Shown here in pieces: positions 12,452 through 24,579 of a stretch of 64,000 bases of DNA (position 1 is the first letter of the stretch; the number at the start of each line of letters is the position of its first letter). The notes beneath the pieces are model-generated. The model was not told the origin of the DNA, ran no database searches, and saw only the letters and a list, made by a program, of their open reading frames with translations. This DNA is from Rhizopus arrhizus (taxonomy: Eukaryota > Mucoromycota > Mucoromycetes > Mucorales > Rhizopodaceae), in contig JAKZZE010000022.1 in the NCBI GenBank assembly GCA_024220505.1, positions 496,001 through 560,000 on the forward strand, written 5' to 3'. The translations under genes were made by a program, and so were the position numbers.

Positions 12452-13556
12452 TTTTGTTGAGTTGAAAAGAAAAAAAGAAAAACAAAAAGGAAAAGGAAAA
12501 AGAATAAAAGGAATAGTTAAAAAGGAATGACTGCGTTTTTATTTGTGCATGTTCAATTGGTACAATGCTCACGGTACTAATTTGCTGTTTTAGGTTTTCA
12601 TTTTGCGCAATTTTACTGATCTATTTTGCACTCTTAGCATTGCTCAAAATGAAATTTTGTACCAGCTTAGTTTGGGGCTCTTTATAACTCTCTGCAGGAG
12701 CTTTTAATATAAACATTTTGCTTTTGCATACTTTAATTTTGGCTAGACTTGTTCTGACTAAAATTTTTATTTTGAGAATGTCCAAGACAGCGTACTTGGC
12801 GAATGAGGGTATGAAGTGATATATTAAGAAGAAGAGACTGCTTCTTATAACTTAGAAAATTTGCTGAAATTTGTTCGAAGCAAAGAAACACATGTAGCAA
12901 CTGTTCTCTACTGGAAATGATCTGATTAATTGAAGATGGTTTTTTGATAAATGATCCTTAAGAAAGTGCGAAATCGCTTTCACTGATTTTACACATTAAA
13001 TACTTTGAAAAACTTGAATATATGTTATTTACAGCCATTGATGAAGCGAATTCATGTTATAGCTGTTGTATCTACGCATAAAGTGACAACCATTGACAAT
13101 TTATCAAATAAACATCAATTTTATGCGCTGGCATTTATGACTTGATAATCGAGGTTAGTTTATTGTATTTCATTGTTATCATGCAAATATTTTATATGTC
13201 ATTTTTCTTTAGTACCTATTTAATATAAAATACGCGGTAAACCAAAGACATACGCTTTCACTATAACAATAAAGTAGTATTTACTCAATATTATGTATTG
13301 GACCGTAATAAAAGTGAATCTGTCAACACTGTATTATTACAATAATCATCTAAGTATCACTTTAGTTTTAAAAAAAATAGGAAAGATTCTTTGTTTATTG
13401 TCAACTTTTTATGTCTGTGTAAATATTACTTTGTTAATATTTTTATTTAAGCACATCTATTGTGTGACTGTATTCGTGAAAATCCTGCACTGTTTGCTTT
13501 CCACAATTTTCTTTTTCCTTTCTATCTCTTTTTATTCCATCAATAATACTGATAAA
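12452..13556. other. Divergent intergenic region between glutamine synthetase and NUP159
   Basis: About 1.1 kb with no supported gene. The part next to the GS start has A/G-rich stretches (about 12460-12520). A weak inverted similarity between about 12585 (tttcattttgcgc) and 12645 (gctcaaaatgaaa) might be an old MITE, but I am not convinced. It should contain both promoters. Confidence 0.5.
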
Positions 13557-16500
13557 ATGGATAACCCGTATTCTGTACTAGATCAAGAAAATACTGAAGA
13601 ATACATTGAGGTAAGGACCACACCAAAAAAGATCCTTATTGATATAAGTTTAATCGCTTAAAAATACATAGTTTGTTCGTTTTAAAAGTTTAGTACCAGA
13701 CACCAAAGTTAAATTACCAGAACCACCTTTTCATGAGCCAATCGATAAAAGTTCAACCAAAACCTTTTTTTCTCAGTTGATTACTTCCAGTAAATATGGC
13801 TATTTTGTTGCAGCTTGTCAATCAGGTAAATAGTAAAGAAACATTATGCATTGCAATTCTAAACTTCTAAACCTATATTTCAAAGGCTTCGTATGCGGTC
13901 AAACCGAACAGCTATATGACTCAATCTATGCCGCGGAAAAAGGAGAAACAGTGCTTTTGGAAAATTATTTCTTAATTCCTGTTAAGGAAGGAGGAGTCAA
14001 ATTTTTAAACTTGTCACAGGATGAACGCCAACTCATTGTTGGTGTGACTAAAGGGTTATTGTTAATATATCACGTATCTGATATTGTTAAAAAAGTAAAA
14101 CTAAATTTATTGCTCGTGATTTTTTACTTAACAAATGCTTCTTAGCGTGCAGACGCGTTACCTGTTCGATCAGTACCACTTAATAATGAGATCATTAGTA
14201 TTCACCCAAATCCAGAATCATATACGGACATTATTGCTGTTTGTGTACAGAACGAAGGATGCAAACTTGTTCAAATCACAACAGGCCATGTAATTCAAAC
14301 TATTCCATACGCAATTGCAGCTTCTTGGTCACCAAAAGGCAAACAGATTGTATGCGGATATAAAGAAGGTGGTATCCAGGCGTTTGATATTAACGGTACC
14401 ATAAAAGATGATATTCCTCCCCCAGATCATGTGAAGAATGCTGAAGGCATGTTATTCATATATTATTTTGTATGAATATTAAACTAATAGAAACATAGTC
14501 AGAGCTCTATTATGGGTTGAAAACCATACATTCTTTGTTATATACGGAAGCACACAGTCACCCGATGCAGAGCATTATCCATACATTATTGACCGCAAAG
14601 CATCCAGCGAGGAAGAAAAATATCAGTTATTAGAAGAGATCACACCAATTTACAATTCTGAAAATTCTGACAATCAGTTTTACATGTCACTCATTCGCGA
14701 CTTCGGACCTGAAGCAAAAACAATGATTATTGTAGCAAATGCTATTGCTAGTGATTTAGCTGTAGTTGGACAACATGAGAATGGTACCTGGAAGACGTGG
14801 GTTTTTGAAGAAGGATGTATCCCTTCTTTACCTCTTTCAGAAGACGAATATGCTGACACTTTGCCTGTTGGTATCACTGTTGATTTCTCTGCTTCAAAAA
14901 ATCTACCTCCATTTGACGAAGCAGAAAGTGAAACACCAGTTGCACCCATGCCCATTTTATTATTTTTAACAAATGAAGGGTCTATCTGTGCCTACCATAT
15001 TTATAACATGAACTTTGCCAAGTCTGCTGAACGTTATCCTGGGATGATCACAGCCCAAGATGTCTTTTCTATTCAGCCTCCTTCTGAGGAACCAATTGAA
15101 TTTTCTCAAAAGACTTCTGTCCCTGTACCACAAGCGACAACGCCTGGCCCATTTGGTGCTGCATTGAACAATGCAAACAGTACATCTGCATTTGGAGTTC
15201 CTGCTAATGTAAAGATTCCTTCATTTAGTGATATGCGTGCCAGTGTCCCTAGTATTAAACCAAACACGTCTGCCTTTGGCGCCGCACAATCTTCAGCACC
15301 TGTATTTGGATCAGGAGGCGGAGCAGGAATGACACAAAAAACATCATTCGCAGCTCTAGCAAAAACTTCTATCCAAACAGGCCCTAAACCTGCCACAGGT
15401 AATGCATTTGGAACCACTTCTAGCTTTGGAACCACTTCTAGCTTTGGAACCGCTTCTGGATTTGGAACTATCTCTCAACCTACCTTTGGCAATTTCTCTA
15501 CTACAGAAACTACTAAAAAACCTCTCTTTAGCTCCGGAACTACAAGTATCCCATCTGCTCCTGAGGGCTTCAAACAGCCTATCTTTGGTAATACGTCTAC
15601 TTTTGTTAGTAGCCCTCAAACATCTTTTGCTACGATTTCAAATGTACAAAGTGATCAAAAGCCTGCTTTTGTTAACCCTCCTGTATTTGGCGAAAAGAAA
15701 GAAATTACTCCTGCTACTTCTGCTTTTGCTCTACCGTCTTCAGTAATGTCGGATAATGGATTTGATAATACCACTCAAAGAGTACCAACAAGAGCCTCAT
15801 TCCATAGCGGCGGCTTCGCTAGTAAATACGCTACATCAACTGAACAACAGAAGGTGCCTGAACTTGTAAAAAAAGCAGAGCAGTCTATTGAGGCAAAAGA
15901 AGCCCAGCAAACAACGAAACCCAACGAGGCCGAACAGTTCCCTATTGAAGCCCTGTCAATTAAAAATAGAGTAAAGGAGCCATTTGCTGATGATAAACCA
16001 AAAGTATCAGCACCTGAACAAGGACAACCGATTTTTTCATACTCTCCTTATGATGAACGTAATGAGAATGAGTCAGAGGAGGAAGAGGAAGAGGAAGAGG
16101 AAGAAGAGGAGGAAGAAGAAGAGGAGGAAGAGGAGGAAGAAGAAGAAGAGGAAGAGGAAGAAGAGGAAGAAGAGGAAGAAGAGGAAGAAGAGGAGATGTT
16201 AGTGAAAGACAAAAAGGAATTAGGAAAGCTACAAGAGCAGAAGCTAGAAGAAAGAAAAGAGCATAAAATAGAAGAGAAAAAACAAGAAATACCCGAAGTA
16301 GAAGTAAAGGAAGAACCTAAAGTAGATGAAAGAGAAAAAGAAGCTACACAGCAAGAATCTGCTATAAAGAAACCTTTTGAAGATAAGCCAAAGAAATTCG
16401 GACTTCCTGTTCAGCCCAGGATTACCCCGCTTTTTGCCAAACTGCCAAAGAAAGCAGAAAAGGAATCTATAATCCCTTCTAGCTTAACTGCTACTCATGT

Positions 16501-17528
16501 AGGTATCCTTTTAAAGTAGACGATAGATACTAATGTTTAAAATTATATTTTTATTAGCCTACCTCAAAACAATTTGAAAGTACTTATTTTGAAACAAATG
16601 ACTCAGTTGAGACTGTAAGTGATTTGTATAAATGGAATTGTATTTATTTAACGATGTGAATAGACTTCCAGTGTTTTATCAGAGATTCAAGAAGAGCTGG
16701 ATTTTTATTATGATAAGAGTTTAGGATTAAAAGATGAAAAATACCTTGAAGATCCGCAATACAAATGGAAACGTAGCGACACAACCAGCATCAGCCGCAT
16801 TTTGGATAATATGAATACTCGTATGCCAATAGCAGAAGATGAATCTGAGACGCTAAGGACGACTCTAGAAAACCTTTTAACATCTACAAATAATCGTAAG
16901 CTTATTATAAGTCTTTAAGTGACATTACTAACAATAGAATATCATAGTTATTGAGGAAGCAGAAATGCTGAATAGTATGGACCCAGAAAAGGATACTGAA
17001 ACCAAGTTTAATCCTAAAGATTTGGAAGAAATGAAGAATATTAGTGCAACTATTCGATATGAAGAGATAATAAATATAACAGAAACTAAAACCAGCGCAT
17101 TTGAAGATACGATATCAAAGTATGATGAACGTATAAAGGAATTGAGAGAGAAGCTAAGCATTGTTTCTGATCCAAGAAATCCTGAAAAGTGAGTAAAAAC
17201 AATTCAACTAAATTACATGAATAATTTACATTTGTTCTACAGGAAACTGACAACATATACCTTGCGACGTACGGTTCGTGATTATAACTCTTCTATCAAA
17301 GCTGTAGAAAGTCAAATTGAATCTTTGGAAAAGAAATTACAAGAACTTCATCAAAAAGCAAAGAAAAACCAAAACGCTTTATTGATGGATGCCAACGGCT
17401 CACCAAAAACTGAAACAAATGATTCTGAACAATCTTTTGATGATGATCGGTTAGAAAGACAGTCCTTATTTGCACAATTTTTTTCTAGTGTACAGGGAAG
17501 GGCCCCTTTAAGTAGCACTTACGTTTAA
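13557..17528 (+). CDS. NUP159: Nucleoporin of the Nup159/Nup214 type
   Basis: This is a cytoplasmic-side nuclear pore subunit. In the family, an N-terminal beta-propeller docks the DEAD-box helicase Dbp5 for mRNA export. The start is MDNPYSVLDQENTEEYIE. Several exons up to about 15050 form the propeller (for example ESYTDIIAVCVQNEG, AASWSPKGKQIVCGYKEGGI, KTWVFEEGCIPSL). From about 15140 to 15800 there is an FG-rich region with AFG, PVFG, SFGT and PIFG repeats. An almost pure Glu run follows at 16076-16196. The final exons (16660-17528) encode heptad-rich coiled coil (DTISKYDERIKELREKL, VESQIESLEKKLQELHQ), the part that binds Nup82 in yeast. The order propeller-FG-coiled coil is diagnostic. 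Exact splice sites in the 5' exons and near 16518-16670 were not all fixed. Confidence 0.85.
16072..16196 (+). repeat. GAG/GAA tract encoding poly-Glu in NUP159
   Basis: About 40 consecutive Glu codons (mixed GAG and GAA) lie between the FG region and the Lys/Glu-rich linker. It is imperfect at DNA level but very homogeneous at protein level. Other frames read as Lys/Arg-rich and are shadows. Confidence 0.9.
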
Positions 17529-17647
17529 TATGAATTCTTTGTGTACTTACATTTCTTTTTTTTATGATAACCAATAAAGTTAAAGCTCTTTTATATTATG
17601 ACATAACAAAATAGCAAGACACTATTTTTATTTTATTTTGTCAAATA

Positions 17648-17851
17648 CAGTGCGTCCACCCTCAATTGGACATTTTTTTGAGAACTTTGGTCAGATTTTA
17701 GAAAAAATCTTACCACCATTTTGAATTTCATTTGGACATTTTTATGAGAATCAATTGGCCACTCTTTGGAAACTCAGTTGGTCACTTTAGATCTTAAGCA
17801 TCATCATATAGGTTATATATACAACATAACCGAAGTCATAGTCGTAGTCAT
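17648..17851 (+). repeat. Left TIR of element 1
   Basis: Begins CAGTGCGTCCAC and contains about five TTGGNCA-type motifs, ending near the CATAGTCGTAGTCAT stretch. The inverted partner is 21848-22036. High identity suggests recent activity or conversion. Confidence 0.9.
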
Positions 17852-17877
17852 TCCTTTTCTTTTTTTTCATCAAAAGA

Positions 17878-20742
17878 TGTCTGATAAAGGTATTGATTTC
17901 GTTTTGGTAAATGCACTAACAACTAACGTTTCTCTGTCAAGATCTGAGCATAGCTCGTTTGCCATTGAACTGGAAACCTGGTTCAGATTTGATGAGTAAG
18001 CTGTTGTTTAACGATCCCATGTGAAGTGTTTTAAGTATTAAAGATAGGATAAAGAAGAATTAACGAGACCGAACAATAGCTCTAAAGTCGAATACTTTTA
18101 TTAAAGAAAGATTTCAAGGCTATTTATATTAGTTGAGCAAGACCTGAGACTAGATGACAAAAGATAGTTACGACCGATATGATTTGACATGTATAAGAAA
18201 AATTTTATAAACGATGTTAATAATCAATTGTTAAAATGAAAGTGAAACTTGGCTGTTTAGGGCAGTGATAATTATCAGGATCTATTCTTATTCAAACTCA
18301 TTTGTAAAGGTTTGGTCCATAATGATAAGACTGTATCTTATTGACATGTCAAAACATGACACCATGGTTGTGAAATTGGTTGTACAATCACTATTAGGTA
18401 TTTTATACTTGTTTATATAAATGTACTATGTAGTTCTTAACGCACATATTGCTATGTAGACAAAGAAATTCCAGCAGATAGTTATAAAGTAGCTGCAAAC
18501 GAGTGGGCCGATGGAACTAGGTCTGATGTTGTATACTCGGTCAGGGACATATCAACAGTAGCAACACCCCCTATCTTGATTGAGTTTCAGAGTAAAGTTT
18601 CTCACAAGTTTATGAGTAGACTTATTCGATATTCACTCTCTTGCAAAAGTCGATATGATGTATATCCAATTGTGATCATTGTCGTGTTTGGTCATTAATG
18701 ATGTCTTTATTTATTATTTTATTGTTGATCTCAGTCCAGCCTATGTCAGACTTACAATTGATAGTCAGACGATATAATCCAGGGTTCATTCTAAATTATT
18801 AGTTCCTGGGGGCAAAGTCCCCTAGCGAAGTGGTCAAGTTCTTTCTGCTGGATTAGTCTCTCGTCTGGTGGCACTAGTTCCAATCTCCATGGTCGTTTTC
18901 TGTTTGTTTGTTCGTGGGTTTAAGCCCTGTTATTAAAAAAATGATTCTTATGCTGACCAGTTAAAAAATGAGGCATCGGAATAAAATTCTCATACAAAAA
19001 AAAAAATTTATTAGTTCCTGTCCTTTTTCTTACTTAATAAATAGTAGTTGTTAGCTATTGACTTCTTACTATTTTTATATTATAAGTACTAAATATCTTA
19101 GTCATCTTTGCCACTAATGGCTTTTCAAGCGTTGAAGTGGAAAAAGAGTTTGCTAGTGTTGATGGAAGCCCATTCTTCAAAATCGATTCAAAATTCTGGG
19201 TCAAAAACTGCCTATTTGATTTCGCAAAGATGGATCAATGCTCACTTATCATTCACGCCTATGGAACCTATTGTAGCATTGGGCTATTTCCTTACTTCAG
19301 GCAGCTTGTCTTTAAACGCATTAAAATACAAAGAAGATCAAACAGTGCAGCAACTTTATGAAACTTTCCATAATTTAGTAATGGAAGAGTTAAAGCATAA
19401 AAGCAAATCAGTAGAACCTTTACAATCATTTCTTGCGCAGGTGAAAAGAAAAATCGACATCATGGACCAAGAAATTGCAAAGAAATTGAAAGACTGTGTG
19501 CATGAAAGTCTTATGATCAGCGAACAAAACAAGCTTTTGTCAACAGCTTCAAATCAAGACAACATCAATGACAACAAGTATACTGAAGAAGACATCTTGT
19601 TCATTGAGCCAAGCAGCACAGTTGGTAAGAATAAAAATTGGAATAAGCTTAAGCTTGCGTATGAATCGATAATGGCTACCCATGAACGAACTGCTGATGA
19701 TTCGATTATCAACTCTATTCTGGCAGCTGTGAATAGTGAGCGGGCTGACAGCTCGAATAGACACTCCCATCTTTGGAAAGTAGAATACAAGCTTTCGGGA
19801 ACATTGATAAACCCGATCATGTATAATTCAGCGGAGCATGTACATGGTAATTATGATGAGAAGTGGGTTAAGAAGAAGATTCACTATTACGTGAAAGGCA
19901 AGGGGGCCAACAGCATTAAAATTCTGTTACAAAGAATCCAGCCTGACATGTCGGATTTGTTAACAGAATTGCAATTCACACATGTTGCTGACTTGATAAC
20001 GATGCACGTAGAAGGAAGTAAGAAGTCTTTGTTGGAAAGAATGAACTGTGTGGATCGTGAAGAAGGCGTCATTGTTGTTACCAATATTCTGAGTACGGAT
20101 AAGTTAACCAGTGAATCGAAACTTATTTCTTCACTTGGTAAATACTATGATTTGATATGTTATTTGGATTACCAGTTATATAACATGTATCCAAACAATG
20201 GTGTGACTTCAAGATGGTGGGAGTTTCGGCAGCGGTTTGAATTGGGATCGAGTAACAGATCCATCAAGAATGAGGGGATGAAGATGATAGCAGCAGTATT
20301 CGACTTAGTTGGTGCCACTGTTAATACAGAAGATGAGAAGTTTGCGTTGACAGAACGAAGATGGAATGGTGTGGTCAATGCTAAACAAGTAATTAATCTT
20401 ATAAGAGATAACAACTGGGAGAATGCCTACGCGCTTTTGTTCAACCGCAAGAACAATTTGAACAGTGATGAGCATAAGTATGGTGGTAGTTTAGCTGGGG
20501 CAAGTTCAAACAGATTTATTTCCAAATTTGTTGGGAAAATCGGTTTGAAGTTGGATCTTAAAAACACAAACGTGCCAGCATTTAAGGATGTCGCTAGCTC
20601 CATGTGTGTTGTCAAAGCGCTTGTATCTGAAGATCATTATATCCAATTTGAATATATCATCCCCTTTGACATTAGACAAAAAGTAGAAGGATTATGGGCC
20701 AGTTATCGTCAAGCCATGCCACTTCCATCTGAAACGAATTGA
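17878..20742 (+). CDS. Rpn-like / PD-(D/E)XK nuclease-family protein, probably now broken
   Basis: I read one gene in pieces. Exon 1 starts MSDKGIDFVLVNALTTNV. After an intron (about 17998-18459) comes EWADGTRSDVVYSVRD, then PPILIEFQSKVSHKFMSRLIRYS and YDVYPIVIIVVFG. The D ... (I)EFQS spacing and the YPIVI block look like the Rpn/PDDEXK_2 fold of recombination-promoting nucleases. Downstream, SPFFKIDSKFW and AYLISQRWINAHLSFTPM..PIVALGYF resemble the same class. The long frame 19108-20742 (544 aa) supplies the C-terminal region, which I do not recognise. Two faults are visible: the frame changes between SKFW (about 19200) and KTAYLIS (about 19210), and a SINE sits between exons. The activity assignment is inference. 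Confidence 0.5.
18000..18459. other. Long intron-like stretch in element 1 gene
   Basis: About 460 nt between the first exon and the DKEIPADSYK exon, much longer than other introns in the window. I see no ORF. Its opening (TGTTGTTTAACG) and an internal AATACTTTTATTAAAG...CTATTTATATT are LTR-like, but no matching end or target duplication was found. Confidence 0.35.
18809..19007 (+). mobile_element. tRNA-derived SINE with target-site duplication
   Basis: A 199 bp insert is flanked by a perfect 13 bp duplication TTATTAGTTCCTG (18796-18808 and 19008-19020). Its head contains a pol III A-box-like TAGCGAAGTGG at about 18833 and, about 50 nt on, a B-box-like AGTTCCAATCTCC, as in tRNA-derived SINEs. 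The tail ends in a run of A. It was inserted into TIR element 1 after that element formed. Confidence 0.85.
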
Positions 20743-21331
20743 ATTACTTTAGTTCGACAAACAGTGATAATAAAAAAAATGTATTTTTGTGTGTGTGTTT
20801 TTTTTTTTTGATGATTTTTCACCCTCCTGAACATTTTTCAGTTGTCCAAACTTGTGTTTCTTACATCTTTTTGTAGTTCATTGTATACTCTATTGAGTGA
20901 TATATATGTCATTGCTGTACCGTGTCAGTGCATTGAAGAATGGGCGTTTGACGCTTTTGCGTAAGCTGTGTGTAACCATTAAAAATGATGAAAATGAATC
21001 TAGTTAAGCATGTATCGGTCCTATCATTAATCGAATAGTACCATTGCAAAGGGAATATAAAGTTGTATATATTTCAATTTTTTACTAAAAAAAATTAAAA
21101 AAAAAGAAAACGGTGTATTTCCCCTACACATCTTTTATCCCATAAATTGTTGTCAATATATATAGCCAAAATTGATTCGTTTCAAGTCGTATAGAGAAAT
21201 AGTTACTCAATTATAGCATTTATTTGTTAACGATTCAAGAAAAGAAAACAGAACAATGTGAAAACAAATACCCAACATCTAGTTAATACAAGATATACAT
21301 ACGATTCAAGGGGGTAAAACAATAAATGATT
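20743..21331. other. Non-coding part of element 1 between its two genes
   Basis: Contains a GTGTGTGTGT plus T-run at about 20790-20810 and A-runs near 21088-21110. No ORF of note. It lies between the 3' ends of two convergent genes. Confidence 0.45.
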
Positions 21332-21814
21332 TTATTCATTTTGGTCTTGATGACCACGACCACGAGCAAAACGCCCAGGACGCCAAACAGCAGCACGCGC
21401 AAACTTCATCTCTTCTTCTTCTAATTCTTGTGCATCGGGTCTGTACACTGATTTTTTGAAAATCACTAAGAAAAAGAAAATAACAATGCTCTGCCTTGTT
21501 GTCCTGGAGGCAGAGTCCAAACCATAGCGCAATTCCTCATCAACAATTATCTCGTCTAAGTTGAACTCAGATGAGTCCACCCGCAAAATATCGACAATGA
21601 TTTGCTTTGCTGGATACCGGATGTCGAAGCTGTAGTCTGCCAACTGGTAGTACTCTTGAAGTATGTCATAACAGTACTTCAAGAGTAGTGTCAACGTCAA
21701 ATCCAAACCATCAGCTCTCAACAATCGAGCGCGCACACGACCAAACTGCGCGACCATCTCGTTCATCTGCGCATTATACTCATCATGAGTGAGAACGTCA
21801 GTTGAGGCTCTCAT
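21332..21814 (-). CDS. Small unrecognised protein encoded in element 1
   Basis: Starts MRASTDVLTHDEYNAQMNEM just inside the right TIR and ends FARGRGHQDQNE. The middle is acidic and probably helical (LLKYCYDILQEYYQLADYSF, SSEFNLDEIIVDEEL). The C-terminus is RG-rich. A hydrophobic SIVIFFFLVIFKK stretch in the open frame is more likely an intron of about 40 nt (gttatt...aatcag, around 21450-21490) than a membrane helix. I do not recognise the family. Its place opposite the nuclease gene suggests a helper such as a DNA- or RNA-binding protein, but this is a guess. Confidence 0.45.
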   Translation of the reverse strand: MRASTDVLTHDEYNAQMNEMVAQFGRVRARLLRADGLDLTLTLLLKYCYDILQEYYQLADYSFDIRYPAKQIIVDILRVDSSEFNLDEIIVDEELRYGLDSASRTTRQSIVIFFFLVIFKKSVYRPDAQELEEEEMKFARAAVWRPGRFARGRGHQDQNE

Positions 21815-21847
21815 TAAATCCCTCAGGTACGATTACGCCTACGCTGA

Positions 21848-22036
21848 TGACTACGACTACGACTTCGGTTATGTTGTATATATAACCTATATGATGATGC
21901 TTAAGATCTAAAGTGACCAACTGAGTTTCCAAAGAGTGGCCAATTGATTCTCATAAAAATGTCCAAATGAAATTCAAAATGGTGGTAAGATTTTTTCTAA
22001 AATCTGACCAAAATTCTCAAAAGTGTGGACGCACTG
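21848..22036 (-). repeat. Right TIR of element 1
   Basis: Inverted copy of 17648-17851, ending GTGGACGCACTG before TA. It lacks the 17 bp insertion seen in the left arm. Confidence 0.9.
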
Positions 22037-22065
22037 TATCAAAGGTATATCAAAAGAAAGGGAAT

Positions 22066-24579
22066 TTATTTTGTTGTAGGATTTTCTTGATTGGAGATCA
22101 TTTCAGTAATATTCTTTTGTAACAAACTCCAATCGTCTTGTTTAGGATTAGCCAGCTATAAAGAAAGTTTAATAAATGAATATATAACATTTTATATAGT
22201 TCTACCTCTCCGACATCATAAACATAAACATGACCATCGCTTGATCCAATAGCTGTTTTCCTTCCTTCTTTATCCCAAGCGAGCTTATTCAAAGCTTTAC
22301 CTGATCCTACTTGCGTACTAGCAAACGGCTCCTCTGTATCTGCATTCAAATTCCATAAATCAAATTGACCTGCACCGTCCACTGTGCCGAACAAAGCAGG
22401 ATGAGTTGGTGACCACTTGACATCGTATATATAGTCATCTGCATGTTCAAATGAGTATAAAGGAGTGATGGGTGTGGGCTGCGTAGAAGTTTTTGATATA
22501 GACTTTTTACAAATTATCAATGAATCCTCATATGATACCATACTAGTTAAATTACCTTTGCTCTCCAAAGTTTTACGGTCCAGTCCACAGACGAAGTTAA
22601 ATACAGGTCAGAAAAATCAACTGGACCATGCAATGGATGAAAGTCAAGACCGGTAACCATACCATGATGACCGCGATAAGTATCATGTTGATTTATACCT
22701 GCTTTGCTATAATAAACATTTAGTTTTCTTTAGGTTAATGATATTATGTTTATTCTTACCTTCCAGCTCTATCATATCTATTTGCTTGGTAAATATTACC
22801 TTCTTCTGTACCAGCCCAAAAAGCGGTTGTTTCATTGTCAGGGAAACCTAAGCAAGTAACTGATACTTCATCTGTCTTATTATGAGAAGAGTGAAGTAGT
22901 TCCAAATAATCCTGTGGTTGAGCAAGCATATCCAATTGCCAAGAGCATACAAATCCATCTGTACTAGCAGATATTAAGTTATGGGCATTTTGAGTACCGA
23001 CCATTTCAATAGAGTACACAGGATGAGTATGTCCACCAGCAGATAATGGAGTCTTTAAGACAGGAAGGGACTTTGCACGAGTATCCCAAAGAACAATTTG
23101 TCCAGAATACGTGCCACCAATAACATAGTTTGGATGAAACTTACTGAACATCACACTGAGGACATCAGACTATCATAGAAAAATGCGTATATCAGATATA
23201 TGAGCTATACAGTTGACTTTTTTTTTGCTCTTTTTACCTGAGAATGAAATACAAACTCAGGACGATCTAATAAATGCAAGTTCCAAACAAGTACAATACC
23301 ATCAGGTTCATTAGGGGCAAGTGGATTTTTGTTATATGAAGACACAACCAATTCAGGATACTTTAATAAGATATAAATATGATATGCTTCTATTGTAGAA
23401 TCTTATCTTTACCTTGAGAGACCAATTGACATCTGTCACAGATCTATTTTTACACCATTTTTCATCCCAAAATTCACATACAAACTTGATATGTTTGCCT
23501 GAATTCTCATCACTGCAACAAAGTGTTATTTTGATTTTCAATAGTAAAGTACAGCTCCTTACTTTTCAACATCAATGCCGAGGGTATAATCTTTCATAAA
23601 GTCATATTTTTCACTTAAGGCTCTTTCAACGAGTTTTGTAGAAGTATCAACAAATTCGATAAACTCTTGTGATTTCTGAATGCTCTTTGCTTCTTCATCC
23701 GTAAGCTCTAACCAAGATATATAGTTGAACTCCTTACTCATTAATCATTCAAATGATTTAACTCAAACCTTTTACTTCTTCATTTTTCTCTTGTTCAGCT
23801 TTTCGTATCTCCTCTTCTAACTGTGCTATTTTTTGCTTCTCTCTCAACTCAAATTCTTCAGTTATTTGTCTTCGAATTTCTTCCTCATCGATTTCGGGTG
23901 CTTCTAATGATCCATCCGTTGTCTGAATTTCTTTGCTATATACGACTTGTTCCTAGTTTTTTCGGAACACATTTAGTATACAGAAAGTAAACGCACAAAA
24001 AATATATTACAAGTGGAGGAATATCAGCAATAAGATTCTGTGCTTCAGTTAGCTCAGCTACATAATGAGGTGTAGATTGTGTTGGTTGGGAAACAGTTGA
24101 CAGCATAGATAACCTAGCATCTGTTCTATATTCATATGATGCACATATGCAGTCTTTAGAGCCTTCCATTTCTTTATTTAGATTTTTGCAATACTTACGC
24201 ACTAATAGGCGTTCCAGGAGAAGAATATCCAAAATTGGCAGATGTTGGACGTGAGTTTGAGAATTCAGAACCTGCATCAGAACCTCGATCACTACTACTA
24301 GCTACTGTAGCGCTAGGAGTAGAAGGCCGCTCTCCCAAAACTAATGCAACAAGATCATCTATAGCTTTTCTGTCTCTTCCAGCAGAAGTAGTTGTAGTAC
24401 TCTAGATAACAAAAAAAAAGAAGTCAAATACAAAAAAATAACGTTGTTTGTTTGATTATTTTTACTGAGTTAGTTTGGGTAGATTGACTCTCAAGTAGTG
24501 CCCTTCTTTCTTCTCGTGCACGCCTAAGCTCAGCTAGCTTTTGTCTCTTTTTTTCTAATTCTTCTTTTCTGCGATCCAT
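22066..24579 (-). CDS. DYNC1I: Cytoplasmic dynein intermediate chain
   Basis: WD40 subunit that builds the dynein complex and links it to dynactin. The N-terminus [26 protein letters not shown] is the charged helix used for dynactin p150 binding. A Ser/Thr-rich linker follows, with [12 protein letters not shown], a likely LC8 light-chain site (QTT core). Then come a Glu/Lys coiled coil, [20 protein letters not shown], and a WD40 domain in several exons ([83 protein letters not shown]). The C-terminus is [19 protein letters not shown], with stop at 22066. About nine short introns are present. I chose the internal ATG at 24579 because upstream residues are not family-like. The stop lies 28 bp from TIR element 1. 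Confidence 0.9.

Larger units (their letters stand above)
17648..22036. mobile_element. TIR element 1: 4.4 kb, TA-flanked, carrying an Rpn-like nuclease gene
   Basis: Both ends read TA-CAGTGCGTCCAC inward. The TIRs are about 190-204 bp (17648-17851 and 21848-22036, inverted) and nearly identical. The left one has about 17 extra bp (around tcaattggacattttttt), and there are a few substitutions. TIRs contain repeated TTGGACA/TTGGTCA/TTGGCCA motifs. TA dinucleotides flank the element at 17646-17647 and 22037-22038, as expected for Tc1/mariner-type TA duplication. Inside are an Rpn-like gene on plus (17878-20742) and a second gene on minus (21332-21814). No DDE transposase was found. It sits between the convergent 3' ends of NUP159 and the dynein gene, only 28 bp past the dynein stop codon. 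A SINE is inserted at 18809. Confidence 0.85.

Noticed and set aside
12560..12670. MITE between GSIII and NUP159
   Set aside because: Inverted similarity is weak and interrupted, with no duplication at the ends.
15984..16202. Lys/Arg-rich frame over the poly-Glu tract
   Set aside because: Shadow of the GAG/GAA repeat in NUP159.
18005..18420. Second solo LTR in the long intron of element 1
   Set aside because: LTR-like start but no matching CA-type end and no target duplication could be found.
19549..20615. Minus-strand frames opposite the 544-residue frame
   Set aside because: Overlapping antisense frames without introns, motifs or codon signal.
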